Below are positions 11,203-22,234 of a stretch of DNA of 64,000 nucleotides, in pieces (within the stretch, counting starts at the first letter, position 1; each line of letters begins with the position of its first letter). The position numbers were made by a program, and so were the translations under genes. Under the pieces are notes generated by a model, which was given only the letters and a program-made list of their open reading frames with translations, had not been told where the DNA came from and ran no database searches. Source of the stretch: Hydractinia symbiolongicarpus (taxonomy: Eukaryota > Cnidaria > Hydrozoa > Anthoathecata > Hydractiniidae); the NCBI RefSeq assembly GCF_029227915.1, contig NC_079882.1:18304501-18368500 (forward strand). The letters are read 5' to 3'.

Positions 11203-11716
11203 ATGACTAATAACTTTCAGTTCTACACTGGATTGAGGGGGTACCATGTTTATACCAATACTGCCGGCTGGAAACCTTATGTAGGACAGCAGATAAAGTT
11301 CAAGAGAGAGCATAATAATCTCTACGATAAATTCGCAGTTGCTGGAAAGGTTACAATGAAAGATTTGGGTTAATTGTTGTTGGACACGTACCAAAAGAGC
11401 TATCTCGATACATCTGGTATGCTACACAAGAAGGAGCTAAGTTTGAAGCAGAGGTTTATCTAACTAGAGCCATGCCGTCTCCATTGGTTCAAGGTGGATT
11501 AGAAATCCCAATAAGGCTTACAGTAACCCAGGTTACCCAGTGACCCTGAAAAACTTTCAATTTCAGTGGCAAAAGTGAAAGATCTTAAGTGCCGCTGACT
11601 GTGGAATATGTAGATGACTCTAAAAAAATCTTGGAAATGTTAGGGATCGAAAAAGACGAGGATGACGAAGATTAAGATGAAGGAGATGAAATTAAAGATG
11701 TGGAATTTTTAGCTTG
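11203..11716 (+). pseudogene. HIRAN-domain ORF with acidic tail
   Basis: Starting at ATG 11203 the product has GYHVYTNTAGWKPYVGQQI and FKREHNNLYDKFAVAG. After a frameshift near 11365 come VVGHVPKELSRYIWYA and VQGGLEIPIRLTV. This matches HIRAN domain signatures (REpdNpyDxxAVaV followed by vGhvPrelS), a fold that binds DNA 3' ends in HLTF/Rad5 helicases. The C-terminus is highly acidic (KDEDDED). Stops occur near 11541 and 11673. It is divergent from, and on the opposite strand to, the transposase. A truncated relative lies at 41370-41657. Any function in transposition is inference. Confidence 0.72.
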
Positions 11717-12151
11717 ATATATTTAAAGTATCGCTTGTAAATACTTTTGTTGATTTGTTAAAAATAGGAAAAGAACACTCCATCTCTCCGTTTTATTTTA
11801 GTTGACCGCTTTCTAGATTAAAAAGAAGATCTCGAAATCATATAATTATATTTTTGAAAGGCATTTTGCAAAAGGAAATATAAAAAATAAGATGCGTTAA
11901 AATATACAGATGCTTTTTAACGCGAGCCAATAATTAACGGAGGAGAAATCTATGTAGGTATGAAATTAACATGGTTTAATTAACGCGAAATTTTCAAATC
12001 CGCGTTAATTACTTGACTAATTATTTTCGTGTAATAAGGTAGTAAAAAATAGAAAAAATAATACGCGCTTAAATGCGAAATAGGCTACGGTTATAGGTTT
12101 CTTTAGCTTTTAAAGAGTTTTTTTTCTCGATCACACGTTACCACCACTATT

Positions 12152-12505
12152 GTGAACCCGGCATATAAAAACTGTCGCCGTATGGTACTTTTAATTTCTG
12201 GTGACGTTGAAACTAATCCGGTGCCTTGCACTATTCTAAAGTCGGTACAGGGATCTTTTCATCAAGGGGATGTTAGGCTTGGAACTTTTATTGGTAAACA
12301 GTGTATGTGTAATTCCCTGTTTGCGATCGTTTGGTCGGCTCTTAAAAAAGTTTCTTTTTGGAATCCAGGTGATCTTGATCATATCCTCTCCGAAGGAACA
12401 AAGTGGTACATAAACCTAGAATACACAAACCAGTACTTAAGCGCAAGTGAGCTCCCAAATAGTTTGGTTCTTAAAAATGAGGTCAAACAAATACAAAGTA
12501 AATAA
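12152..12505 (+). CDS. ORF with degenerate 2A-like motif and cysteine-protease-like motif (retroelement/virus-like)
   Basis: The 117-residue ORF begins MNPAYKNCRRMV and continues VLLISGDVETNPVPC. This matches 2A-like peptides (DxExNPGP) known at the N-termini of APE-type LINE proteins, except that Gly of NPGP is Val here, which should abolish ribosome skipping. The following SVQGSFHQGDVRLGTF and GKQCMCNSLFAIVWSALKK resemble the start of USP-like cysteine proteases of the herpesvirus-tegument/transposon type. The Cys in KQC is the presumed nucleophile. No downstream partner domain is seen before 13200. It is probably a truncated mobile-element protein; the protease assignment is tentative. Confidence 0.45.
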   Translation: MNPAYKNCRRMVLLISGDVETNPVPCTILKSVQGSFHQGDVRLGTFIGKQCMCNSLFAIVWSALKKVSFWNPGDLDHILSEGTKWYINLEYTNQYLSASELPNSLVLKNEVKQIQSK

Positions 12506-12509
12506 TTCT

Positions 12510-13400
12510 CATATTACTACAGACGATAGCACTTCATTAAGCACTTTTCATAATTCATCTGACTCCGATAAAGGGCAAGGAATGCATTTCCAAAGGCAAA
12601 CCCAAGGTCTATAAAAGTCTTATAGAGCATTTCAATAATCTCATTCTCATGAGTCGTGGGAGTTGTCGTTTATTATATAGACTCAACGCATGCGAAAAAT
12701 GTCTACATTGTCAGGCTTGTTGCACCGGGAATCGTCGTACTTTCAACAGGCTCCGTGTCTGCTTTTACGTTAATTTTTTGTATCCCCTTTCGCTGGTGAT
12801 CGTATGAACCCTCGCGCGTACCAAACACTTACTACAGCTCAAATACTACAGTACACAGTGTTGTTGAACTGTGTTGAAGTGACTTCAGAAGAGGTTTTTG
12901 ACTGATGATTGTACAGTATCTTTTTGTTCGATCAGTTCTTTCTTCTAACTAACTTGTGGCCTTGTGCTATTCTGCCTGGATGGTTCAGTGACTTTGCATT
13001 GACTCACTGTTCTTTACCTTGTTGTATAATGTCGCTCATTTATTTTATGTGCTGCACCACATTAAATGATTCTTATACCGAGAGTCTTGTATTGCGCGAC
13101 CTATCGTATCCCGGGTCGCGGATTTAACTTTGGATAGTGCTTCGATACGATATTTATGCTTAAATCAAACAAATACCTTAATTTAAAACCCTCAACCAAT
13201 ATAATTTTTATTCAGTCCCATCCCTCCATCGACTCGTCAAATTCTTAATGATTTGATCGATTTTTTTACGTGTTCCGTAGCTGATTGACATACATTCACC
13301 CTCTTCTTCTTCATCTTCTAACTTGCTAGGAATATACTGAATGCGACAAGGATCCCCTGGTCTACCATTCTACCCTTGATTATAGGGTCTTTCTCGATAT
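12510..13400. other. No recognisable gene
   Basis: I see no coding similarity, inverted repeats or tandem repeats that I can defend. Short open frames exist, but their composition is not distinctive. Confidence 0.4.
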
Positions 13401-13406
13401 ATTTCC

Positions 13407-13667
13407 TTAAACCCTTTGCGTTATCCAGCTGAACGACACTCCATATGGTATTTGCATACATAGAGATGGCATGCGAAAAGAGTGCTCAGGTCGTCTTGCC
13501 TCTTTCTCGTGTAGCTTGCGTTGAATACATTCAGCATACATCTTTTTGACCGATTCGTCAGGCGTGTTGTCTACAAAGTCTTCGTTATATTTTTTGGCAA
13601 GAGGTGTCCCTTGCCTTTTCGTTGATAATTCTTTAACGCCTGATGCTTGTTGACAGGATTTTCTCAT
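13407..13667 (-). CDS. Small unrecognised ORF next to the DNA polymerase B remnant
   Basis: 86 codons, charged (SVKKMYAECIQRKLHEKEAR). It lies just downstream of the polymerase remnant on the same strand, so it may be a decayed small gene of the same element. I do not recognise it, and no paralogue is present in the window. Confidence 0.25.
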   Translation of the reverse strand: MRKSCQQASGVKELSTKRQGTPLAKKYNEDFVDNTPDESVKKMYAECIQRKLHEKEARRPEHSFRMPSLCMQIPYGVSFSWITQRV

Positions 13668-13769
13668 TGTTTTAAAGCTTTTGCAGGAGTCTCCTCAACA
13701 TTAAACATTCTAATGAGCTCAGATATCTTTCTTATTATATTCCGCTCGGTTTATCGCAAGCTTGAGTAA

Positions 13770-16700
13770 CTGCCTTGAGCGTACATCAGCGCCTTCCTCT
13801 AAGCAAAAAGTTTGTAATTAATCGAATGTAATGGACTTTTCCATGACGCATTTCTTCACACCCTTTGCTTTTCGATCGCCTCCTCTCTCTTCGCCCCTTA
13901 ATGCAATAAATTCCGGCATAATTTTCCCACTTCGCTCGTTCTTTGACAAGCGCCAACCTTCTCGTTCATGCAGATTTGAAGTGGTCTGGCATCTTCCTTG
14001 CTGTAGACGCTTGCATAGAAGCGCGTCTCTAAATTTGCAGCTACATCCCTGTGAAACTCATCCGTTCGAATGTGGTATATCAAACCATCAGTGTCCATGT
14101 AGCAGAGAAATCTCGGATTGGTTGTCCAGGATACATAGGTTTCAACATGTTGACCTCCGTTTTACCCATCTCTATTCCCATGAAATGCTTACTGAATCTG
14201 GAGCCGCCCTCGCAGTTCGGTTCCGCCTCCGGCTTCAGGTACTTCTCTTCACCTGTTATGAGCTTTAACCGCGGTGGCTGCGTACCTTTTTCATAGTCTT
14301 CCCGAACACTGAGCAGTTCATGAGCTTGAAAGAGACCTTCTCAAACTCGTTCCTGGCGGCGGTCCTCGTCCCTATGTTCAGATCGATGAACTCGATGTAC
14401 TTTTTTTAGTATAAGGCTATGTTGTATAGCTTCATGGACTAATCTTATATGTCATACCTACGCTTGTGTTTCGAGTTAGGTACGATGCCTTTAATCTTCA
14501 TCCACTCCTTTAACCTTCATGCTCTCCGGTAGGAACGGTAGTTAATTATGCGCATTGTGGAGCGATTCGAGATACTCAACATCCACATCAAGCAGATACT
14601 CATGCCTATTCAACCTTACCAGCTTGTCAATCTGCTTGACCGTAAATTTGTCAGTCTGTGGGACGCAGTTGAAGCCATGTGTAGGTAGATCCTGAGTCAT
14701 AGCCCACCTGTTGAGGTTATTGGCACCGAGATACTGCAAGTACGTGTGTTCTAATTTTTAAAAATCTGCTTTCCATCCGAGTTTGAGACACCCCCAGTGG
14801 AACCAAGTTTTTGAAGTAAAATTCTTGGCAATGCAGCCTTTGTCTCGTGTGTATGAACCACGAATCGCTTCACACAGTCCTGACCACGGTAGAATTTCAG
14901 CGGATCAGGTACATCTCCGTAGGCATGTTTGCTGTAAGTACACCAGCCAGATGGTATATGCTTATTTAGCTTTTTAGTTTTGCTTTCCCTGCCGTCATCA
15001 GGTACCGGGATGAGTAGGCTTTCGAAGTCTGCGTATATAACATAGGTACCATAAACTGCATCTGACTATCGTGGTATTTCAGCCATTTTTACTTTTCTTT
15101 GGCATTGTTATCTTGACTGCATTAAGGCAGGTATACAGTTGCGACTGAATTGCATGGCCGTTGAGGACTTAGAGTTTTCACTGTCTAGCAGCCTTGAGAG
15201 GTCTTTGATGCGGTATAGTGCGTCTTCGTGTCGTCTGTGGTGAGGGGGAGGTTCGTTTGTTTACCGCGCGTGGTGAATCGGCGCAGTGTGTTGATGCTCA
15301 TTTTGTCATGAATAGGACGTTCAACGCAACGTCTGGATTCCTCTTGTCAAACCTGGATATCTTGCTAATCGCCAGGGGGAAACTGTAGACCTTTCCAGTT
15401 ATACCGATCTTCGAACCTGCGTAGTTTGGATATACGTTCAGGATGAGCTCTTTGTGGTGAAATGCTGCAATAACGCTCCGCCTAAAGCACTCTTTATCAT
15501 TTTCATTCTTAAGGTTGACAATAGCTTTCCTTGCACAAATCCAGGCAGGCAGCTCTATGTACAAAGAGCCTCTTGTTAGCTTATGAAAGTCGATGTCCAT
15601 ATGAAGGATACGATCTATGGAAAACCCACTCTATGGTAGGGTTGGATGCTCTATATGCTTTATAATCTACGTGGACATGGAATCCAGCACCTCATCTACG
15701 TTGCTGCTCTTGAAAATGGAAGTTAGATTGCCATTGAATACCTTGTCGACCCTCGTTTATGCATCGTCAAACCCGGGTAAGTCTTCTGCCCCTTCAACAG
15801 GCTCAAAGACGAGCACTACCTTATTCCATGAAATTAACGAGTCGAGAAATTAACGCCAATTAAATTAACGGTCATGAAAATAACGCGGTTCAATGAAATT
15901 ATTTTAAGAGGGGCATTTAATTAACGCGCTTGGGCAAGGTTGTTCTTAAAAATGCATTTAATTAACGCGAATTTAGGAAGAAAAAAAAATTTGAGCAGGA
16001 AACACATTTTTAAACAGTAAGTAACTTTTTTCGTATGACATTAACTTGTAATTTTACTAAGTCGGTCTATGTTGATCTGGCCATTTTTCTTCTTTGGCGC
16101 TTTTAATGTTAATGTCACCAGCAGTGATGATGTCACGACATTTTTCAGTTTAGAAAAACTCGTAGATGCTTTTCATGAGTTTCGCATTGTCGGGTTTTAA
16201 AGTTGACAAGCGAAGATCAACTTCAATGGTTGTCAAGTCACGATCAGGGTTTAGATAGTGAAGCGGTCTCCTCTATTGCAAGGCGGTTTGTAATTCAAAA
16301 TAAAAGTTTTTGTTGTTTGGAAAAACAATGTTAAAAATTGAAAAAAAAATTGGAAGAAAAAGTGCTTTCAGTTATTTTTCCAAGAAAGCTATTTTGAAAA
16401 AGTTTGCTGAAAAAGAGAACACCGTTGAGCTCTCGTCCGATGAGGGGGAAATAGTAGAAAATTTGTAAAAAAAATGAATTTTTATGTTTTTCAGGCTTTT
16501 ATGTATTATAAAAAAGTGACCAAATTAGAGTATTTTAATTGGCGAGTCATGAAATTAGCAGTCTTTAAATTAACAATGCATTTAATTAACGGTCATTAAA
16601 TTAACGCGAATTTGGAAAAACCGCCTAATTTAATGACTCGTTAATTTTATGGAATAAGTTATCTTCTTCTTCCACATTATCCACATAGACAGTTGTACTG

Positions 16701-17036
16701 CAGAGACCATGTTCTTTCCTGCTCATCTATCAGTTTTTTTGCCTTCGATCGTACCATCGCAATATAGCCATCAACGTCAGCTTTTACAATACCTGGAACT
16801 GGAAAGCTTCGAAAGGTCTTGCCTAGCGCGTGCTTATGCTCCTGAGGTGTGAGGTCAATGTCTTCTTCTGGTGTATCAGGCTCTTTGTATAGGCCTTGAA
16901 TTCTTTCAACGTAGTGCTTCTCCGCCTCTTCTTCAACTTCATGATGAAGCTTGGGTGTTGCTAAGGCACTGTACGCTCTATTGTATAGGGATATGACTGT
17001 GCTTCTAAAGCCACTGTAAGCGCCTTTGATTTGCAC
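13770..17036 (-). pseudogene. Protein-primed type B DNA polymerase remnant (Polinton/Maverick-like)
   Basis: In order on the minus strand: FPVPGIVKADVDGYIAMVRS (about 16800); VVLVFEPVEGAED (15815); SGFSIDRILHMDIDFHKL and GSLYIELPAWICARKAIVN (15640-15510); GANNLNRWAMTQDLPTHGF (14730), where the family normally has DANNLYGWAM, so the motif-A Asp is lost; MGIEMGKTEVNMLKP (14180); MDTDGLIYHIRTDEF (14098), a degraded DTDS motif C; and GVKKCVMEKSITFD (13850). Several stops and frameshifts occur, and a TIR element at 15819-16659 splits the N-terminal part. Related elements also carry capsid, integrase and packaging ATPase genes; none is visible here. Linear-plasmid or adintovirus-type polymerase is the main alternative. 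Confidence 0.78.
15819..16659. mobile_element. 841 bp non-autonomous element with pogo-type ends, inserted in DNA polymerase B
   Basis: The left end CCTTATTCCATGAAATTAAC is mirrored at the right (GTTAATTTTATGGAATAAGT ending 16659). TA flanks both sides (15817-15818 and 16660-16661). The ends resemble those of 9990-12039, and the interior is rich in ATTAACGCG and ATTTAATTAACG repeats. A short plus-strand stretch near 16340-16468 (AFSYFSKKAILKKFAEK, then DEGEIVENL before a stop) may be the tail of a lost protein. Polymerase coding resumes on both sides (KKKIT side and VVLVFEPVEG side), so the insertion postdates the polymerase gene. Confidence 0.8.
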
Positions 17037-17279
17037 CCTTATAGACTTAAGTACAACTTTGATCGTCCAGTTTTACCAGCCAGAGAGCTTGCTTTTTACC
17101 ATCTGTCAACTATTCTTCCTTATTGTAAAATTTGTAAATGGAACTTTCATCTTGCGGTCCATTTATAATACATTCATGTTTCTTATAATTTTTAAGGTCC
17201 TACTAGCATATATTAACTTTTTGAGTAAGGAATTTTTTTAATAGTGTAACCATCTATGTTTAACCTTACACAGATAACC

Positions 17280-17620
17280 TAGGATACCCACGATGAATAG
17301 AGGGTTCGAGGCGGAGGATTCATCGATATGCGTCAAAATAGTGTCGAAGCAGTGTTTTTAATAGCGATGTACGCGTCGTGTACATAGGTATCCATTGATA
17401 CTTTGATACACTTGTTACCCAAAATAGAGACGATGAAGAGCGGGTAGGAGGGGGGAGGGAGATGTATTGATGTAGAGAGGTGTGCAGGGGATGTAAAAAA
17501 GGGATGACTCAGAATAGTGTCGAAGTAGCGTTGCCATTAACGACGTACGCGTGCAGAGATGGCCATCGATACCCAGGATATGGTCGATGAACAGAGGATA
17601 CGAGGTGGGAGAGCGCCGAT
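17280..17620. repeat. Degenerate tandem pair, about 177 bp period
   Basis: AATAGTGTCGAAGCAGTG (about 17337) and AATAGTGTCGAAGTAGCG (about 17514) begin two similar stretches that also share ACGTACGCGT-like and CCATCGATAC / CCATTGATAC strings. There is no coding signal. They border the polymerase remnant. Confidence 0.55.
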
Positions 17621-17659
17621 GTGGGGAGGTGTGTGGGGATGATGCGAGGGATGGGGAGC

Positions 17660-18341
17660 GTTGTCCCAGAACAGAACTTTGTCAGTCTTTGAATGAAAAA
17701 TGTAATTTTTAGTAACACAGGCTTTATAAACGCCAACAACAGATTTATTCGACCTTGTGTTTTCTAGAGAAGTTAATCAAAAAGCCATTCCCAGAATTAT
17801 CGAAAACTTTTGGTCATTAAACTACTAACCAAAAATCTTTAACAATGACATCACCTTTCTGGATTAAATTTACAGCCTTTTTTGAAACTATTAATTCTGC
17901 ATTACGTCCAACAAAAGTAAAGCACGAAAGAGATAAACTTTTCAATAGTGTTGACATTTTTCCACTGTGAAAGAAAGTAGTCCTGTTACAAGGAATTGTT
18001 TTATCCAAAAATTATTTAACTAATTTAAATGCTTTCAATTATTATATTTAATATTTTCCTCAAAAAGTTCTTTACAAATAGATGGGTTATCATTTCAATT
18101 CGTTCGTTGAATGATGTATTTCCTGTTAGTAGAAATTTTTTCTTAAAATTTTTGTTTTCTTAAAAAACGCTAGTTGCCACATTTAGCTTTAAATCATTAG
18201 AATTAATAATTTCCTCAAAACATTATCTTTATGCAAACTGTTTTACCTTAAATTTTTATAACTAATAATTGGTTTGTTCAAATAAAATAATTTTTTTTGC
18301 TCTAACCGAAGTTCGTTTAATAACATATAACACACTCCAAA
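17660..18341. other. No recognisable feature
   Basis: AT-rich sequence with only short open frames; nothing supported. Confidence 0.4.
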
Positions 18342-18829
18342 TTCTCTCTATTTGACGCCCTGGGCGTTTAATTAATTTTCGAGATTTAGGGGTGGGCGTT
18401 AATTGAAGAGGGCGTTAATTAGAGAGTGGGCGTTTATTAAAAACAATTGAAAGTTCAAGTAATAGATTTTCTTTTCTTTAGAAAATCATTTAAAAAATCT
18501 TAGATTTCTACAAAATCTATTATGTTGAATCCAACAACATTCATCTACTTCTTCGATTTCGGAGTCCGGCGAACATAGTTGATAGACAAAAGTCTATAAA
18601 CTATGCTGCGAATAGGTTCTCATCAAGGCTCTGGTCGTTCAACAGAGTCATTTGATCCTTCAAAAACTGTTTACCAGCGAAGCATGGTGTTTTTCTTTAA
18701 AGCAGTGGATTCAACCATCAGCTTTGAGATTTAGCACATTCTAATAAACGCCTTGTTTACATAAAATATGAGATGGGCGTTTATTGGAGAGGGGCGTTAA
18801 ATAGAGAGTGGGGCGTTAAATAAAGAGAA
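18342..18829. mobile_element. Inverted-repeat element with GGGCGTTTAAT-type ends
   Basis: The left end TTCTCTCTATTTGACGCCC is mirrored by GGGCGTTAAATAAAGAGAA at the right. Both ends also carry extra internal GGCGTTTAATTA / GGGCGTTAATTAGAGAG repeats. The 488 bp element has no coding capacity. A smaller relative lies at 53948-54099. Confidence 0.65.
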
Positions 18830-19540
18830 AACGGTTGTTCCATTGAAAAATTATGCATGTGTCCGGGTCCCACGTCTCGCCCTCTAGAGTCCCGGGATAC
18901 CGGGTCCCACTTTTCCCATTTATTATTTTGCATTTAGTGCTTTTGGAGAAGTTGTTCTGAACTTTTTCTGTTCTGACGTGGGTTCAGCTTTTTCTGTATA
19001 AATTGGGAGCTTAGACGACGTTGCAAAATCCTGAGAACTTCAGTATGAATGACGGTTATATGCACGGCATTAATAAGATGAAAAAGCCAGCGACTAAGTA
19101 TGTTTTTAGTTATATTTTTAGAAAGTAGAGCCATCGCAGTCAGGAGGAGAACCTCTACTAGTTTGTAATAGGACAGTCAAGGGATACTGCTAATTGAGCG
19201 TACCCATATAAACTGTTAATTAAGAGATTCTCTAAATTAGGATTGCGTGGGAGGCAAAAAGATGCGGCCGCTAGGTGTAGTTAGGTCCTTTTTAGTCTGG
19301 TTTCTTTGCACAGATAAAAAAAACACACTATTTCTAGCTAGGTCCCTGAGTTTAAGTTTAAGGGAAAATATAACAAACAAAAAAAGTCAAAAGGCATAAG
19401 ACAGCACGATGAAGGCTGTACCAATCCGGTAAACCAGCTCTACCAGCTTAACACTTGCTGTGGAAGTGAGAAATTATAACCGGAGAGGCTGTAACCGGTA
19501 ATCAGCCCTACCAGCTTTATTAACATTTGCTGTGAGGTTT
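18830..19540. other. Intergenic; small direct repeats only
   Basis: CCGGGTCCCAC occurs twice near 18866 and 18900. A diverged pair of ACCAGCTCTACCAGC-like stretches lies at 19420-19540. Nothing coding is seen. Confidence 0.4.
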
Positions 19541-19544
19541 TTGT

Positions 19545-20980
19545 TGGAGGAATAGAGGATGCTCAGAAGAACAATGACCACTTTTCTAGTAGCGATAAAA
19601 ATGATATTGAAGAGTGGAAAAGAATTATTGCTCAAAGTAATGGAGTTCCAGACACTATTATCAGAGACTACGGGCCTAAGTTCCATCCAAACCTACCAAG
19701 CAGGTAAAAAGAGTGCTAAATAGCTTCAGTAAGGAGACTATTAGTAGGACATTTATTTTTGTTATCTAAGAAAACGCATGGTGACAAAATGAAGAAAGAC
19801 GATTTGTTAGATGCATTAATTATGACGGTAAAAAAATATGCAAAGAAGTGTATTGTTATACCATGAGTGATGCATCGTTTATGGAATGCCATTCCTGTGG
19901 TCAAGAGGTCCACAAAAAATGTTATTTTGAGCTTTTGGCATCAATGAATCTATTAAATGAGGGGGTTTACCACAAGACCTACTTTTTAAAATTCCTGGTA
20001 TACATTACCTCTGTGCGCTATGTGAAAAGGACATTATTACAGATGATATTTCTAATGATGATAATAATAATACTTCTCAACTCAAGGCTTTATTAAACAA
20101 ACATAATGGTTACATATTAACACATAACACAAAACATATTAAACAAACACAAACATATGCTGGTTTTGATGTAATTGATCAGAATGATAGACTTAATTTA
20201 GTAAACGCCATTGTCAATGTGTATGATTCCATCAATGATAACGAAGTCAGTGATGATCCTGCTGATAGAGATACATCACATCAACCATAGAAAAAAGTGT
20301 GTCACTTTTATCAAAAAGGAACATGTAAGTTTGGCCGAAAAGGTGTAGGTTATCCATTTGCCCACCCACCAGCCTGTCGAAAACTTTTATTGCATGGAAA
20401 CAAGGGTACGAAAGGTTGTACGCTAGGTACTAAATGTACAGATTTTCACCCTGGAATGTGTTCAAACTAGAAGACAGTGTTGCAATGAGAGATGTTTGTT
20501 GGTGCACGTAAAAGGGACGATACGTAAAAAACCTGAACTGTTAGGAAATAGAACTAATGAGTCAAATAGTGGTAATACTTTTAATCAAAACAGAAATAAT
20601 CCCTATGATTTTTTAGAGGTTATTCACAACTTTAAAAGGGACCTAATAAAAATTATGGATTCAAGAATAAAAGAAACTCAGGTAAGTCCCCACAATATTC
20701 ACAGACCTCCCACAACTCCAGGCCACTTATGCAACCAGTTCATGTCCCATTACAACAGCCACAAATGCTCAGTCATCCACAACAGTTACCAATTCAGAAC
20801 TTTGTGAAGCCAATGAATACCCCATTTCAACAGCCACAAAGGTTCAGACATCCACAACAGGTACCAATGCATCAACCAATGCCTCAAACTCAGAATATGA
20901 GACCAGGAGTGCCTTTCAATCGGATGGTAATTAGCAGTTTGAATCCAGCTATTTCTCCATATTCAATATACAGGGTCTAA
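19545..20980 (+). pseudogene. LINE A ORF1: PHD-like finger plus CCCH zinc fingers
   Basis: The plus strand encodes GVPDTIIRDYGPKFHPNLPS, then MECHSCGQEVHKKCY and LCALCEKDI (a PHD-like Cys/His set around 19850-20040). An acidic linker follows, then CHFYQKGTCKFGRKG, AHPPACRKLL, GCTLGTKC and FHPGMC (CCCH-type fingers, 20300-20470). A Gln/Pro/His-rich region with repeated FQQPQ/HPQQ strings (20720-20900) comes next. PHD and CCCH fingers are typical of ORF1 proteins of CR1/L2-like LINEs, which bind nucleic acid. Frameshifts and stops (for example at 20288 and 20468) split it. ORF2 follows directly. Confidence 0.72.
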
Positions 20981-22234
20981 AGCCACTAACTGTTGCATCT
21001 TCTGTTTCTTTAATACATGATGTACTAAAAGGGAAGAACCAACTCTTCATAGCACTTACTGAGACCTGGCTATATGATCACTTAGATGCAGAATTGTCAA
21101 TAGAAGGTTATAAACTCTTCAGATGCGATAGGAACCGTAAAAAGTCTAAAAGAGGTCGATCAAGCGGAGGAGTTGCAATTTGCATGCGGGAGGACATTGC
21201 TACCCGATTTAAAGTGACACATGAATACAGTAATTGCGTAAACAAACTTCTTGTTTTATATTCCGAACACAGTAACTGGCTGATAGCAGTATTGTATTGA
21301 CAACCTGATGATGCAATGCATGGTCACCCATCAGGTTCGAAAGAGTTCAAAACGATGATTAATGATTTGTGGAATACTCTTAATAGCGTTAGTGGGAAAT
21401 TCCCAGATGTGTTTCCTTGTGGTAACTTCAATTTGCCAAACATAAACTGAAAAACCCATATGATTTCTTCCAAGTCAAATGAAGATAAAGAAACGCCATT
21501 AGATTTTATGAATTTTATAAATGAATTCCAACTTTTGCAATGCATTCATAAGCCTATGCACAACCGTGGCGATGTGCTTGATCTGCTTATAGCAAATAAC
21601 AAGGAACTTATTCACAGTTATAAATGCATACCTTCCTCACCATCTGTATTCCACCATACTTTAATTGTAGTGACAACTCATTACAACCTGATCGTTCTGT
21701 TAAAAGATAATGAGGTAAGAACAACACATACACCGTTTGATGTATTAAATTACTTTGATGAGTCTATAGACTGGGAAAATATTAACAACAAACTCAACTA
21801 TGTTGCCTGGGACACGATGTTGAAGGATATGACCCCGAACAACACCAACAAAATATTATAGATACAATTTTACTTGTGTCTCAAGAACCAGTTCCTAAAC
21901 GGAAGGTGTTTTTAAGAAAACAAGATAAACACTACATACCAAGAGATTGTTGTGTACTAATAAAGGCAGCATCGTAAGCTTATAAATTGACTGTCCAAAT
22001 TTTTTAAATGCAAACAAGTGAAAGAAATAAAAGAACGAATAAGGCTGAAATACACAATCCGTTTAAACGGAAGGTCAAAATCTGACGAATAACCTGTAGG
22101 GGAAACTTTGTGAAAGGTTTCTTGTCTACACATAATTCGTTTAAACATACAATACATGGTACAAAAGTCTTTTGAATCGTGGCAAGCAAAATGAAAAGAC
22201 GTGTCGCTACAGCTGCTGCCTCCGCGATTATCAT

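Larger units (their letters stand above)
9990..12039. mobile_element. pogo/Tigger-type DNA transposon with HIRAN cargo
   Basis: The left end CCTTATTACACGAAAATAAG (9990 on) is mirrored at the right end (to 12039). The inverted repeat covers about 27 bp with one mismatch. TA flanks both sides (9988-9989 and 12040-12041), fitting the TA target duplication of Tc1/mariner/pogo elements. Inside are a decayed pogo-like transposase on the minus strand and a HIRAN-like acidic ORF on the plus strand. AATTAACGCG-type motifs recur near both ends. Two other segments in this window carry the same terminus (15819-16659; 42010). The flanking GCATTTAAGCGCGTATTATT also occurs inverted on both sides (about 9911 and 12060-12081), hinting at an older, larger inverted structure. 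Confidence 0.82.

Noticed and set aside
9911-12081. Outer inverted GCATTTAAGCGCGTATTATT pair as the true ends of the pogo element
   Set aside because: The TA-flanked CCTTATTAC ends recur in other copies, whereas the outer pair is separated from them by unequal sequence on the left. It is more likely an older flanking structure.
13831-14268. 145-codon plus-strand ORF
   Set aside because: It lies antisense to the DNA polymerase B motif C region, whose minus-strand motifs are clear.
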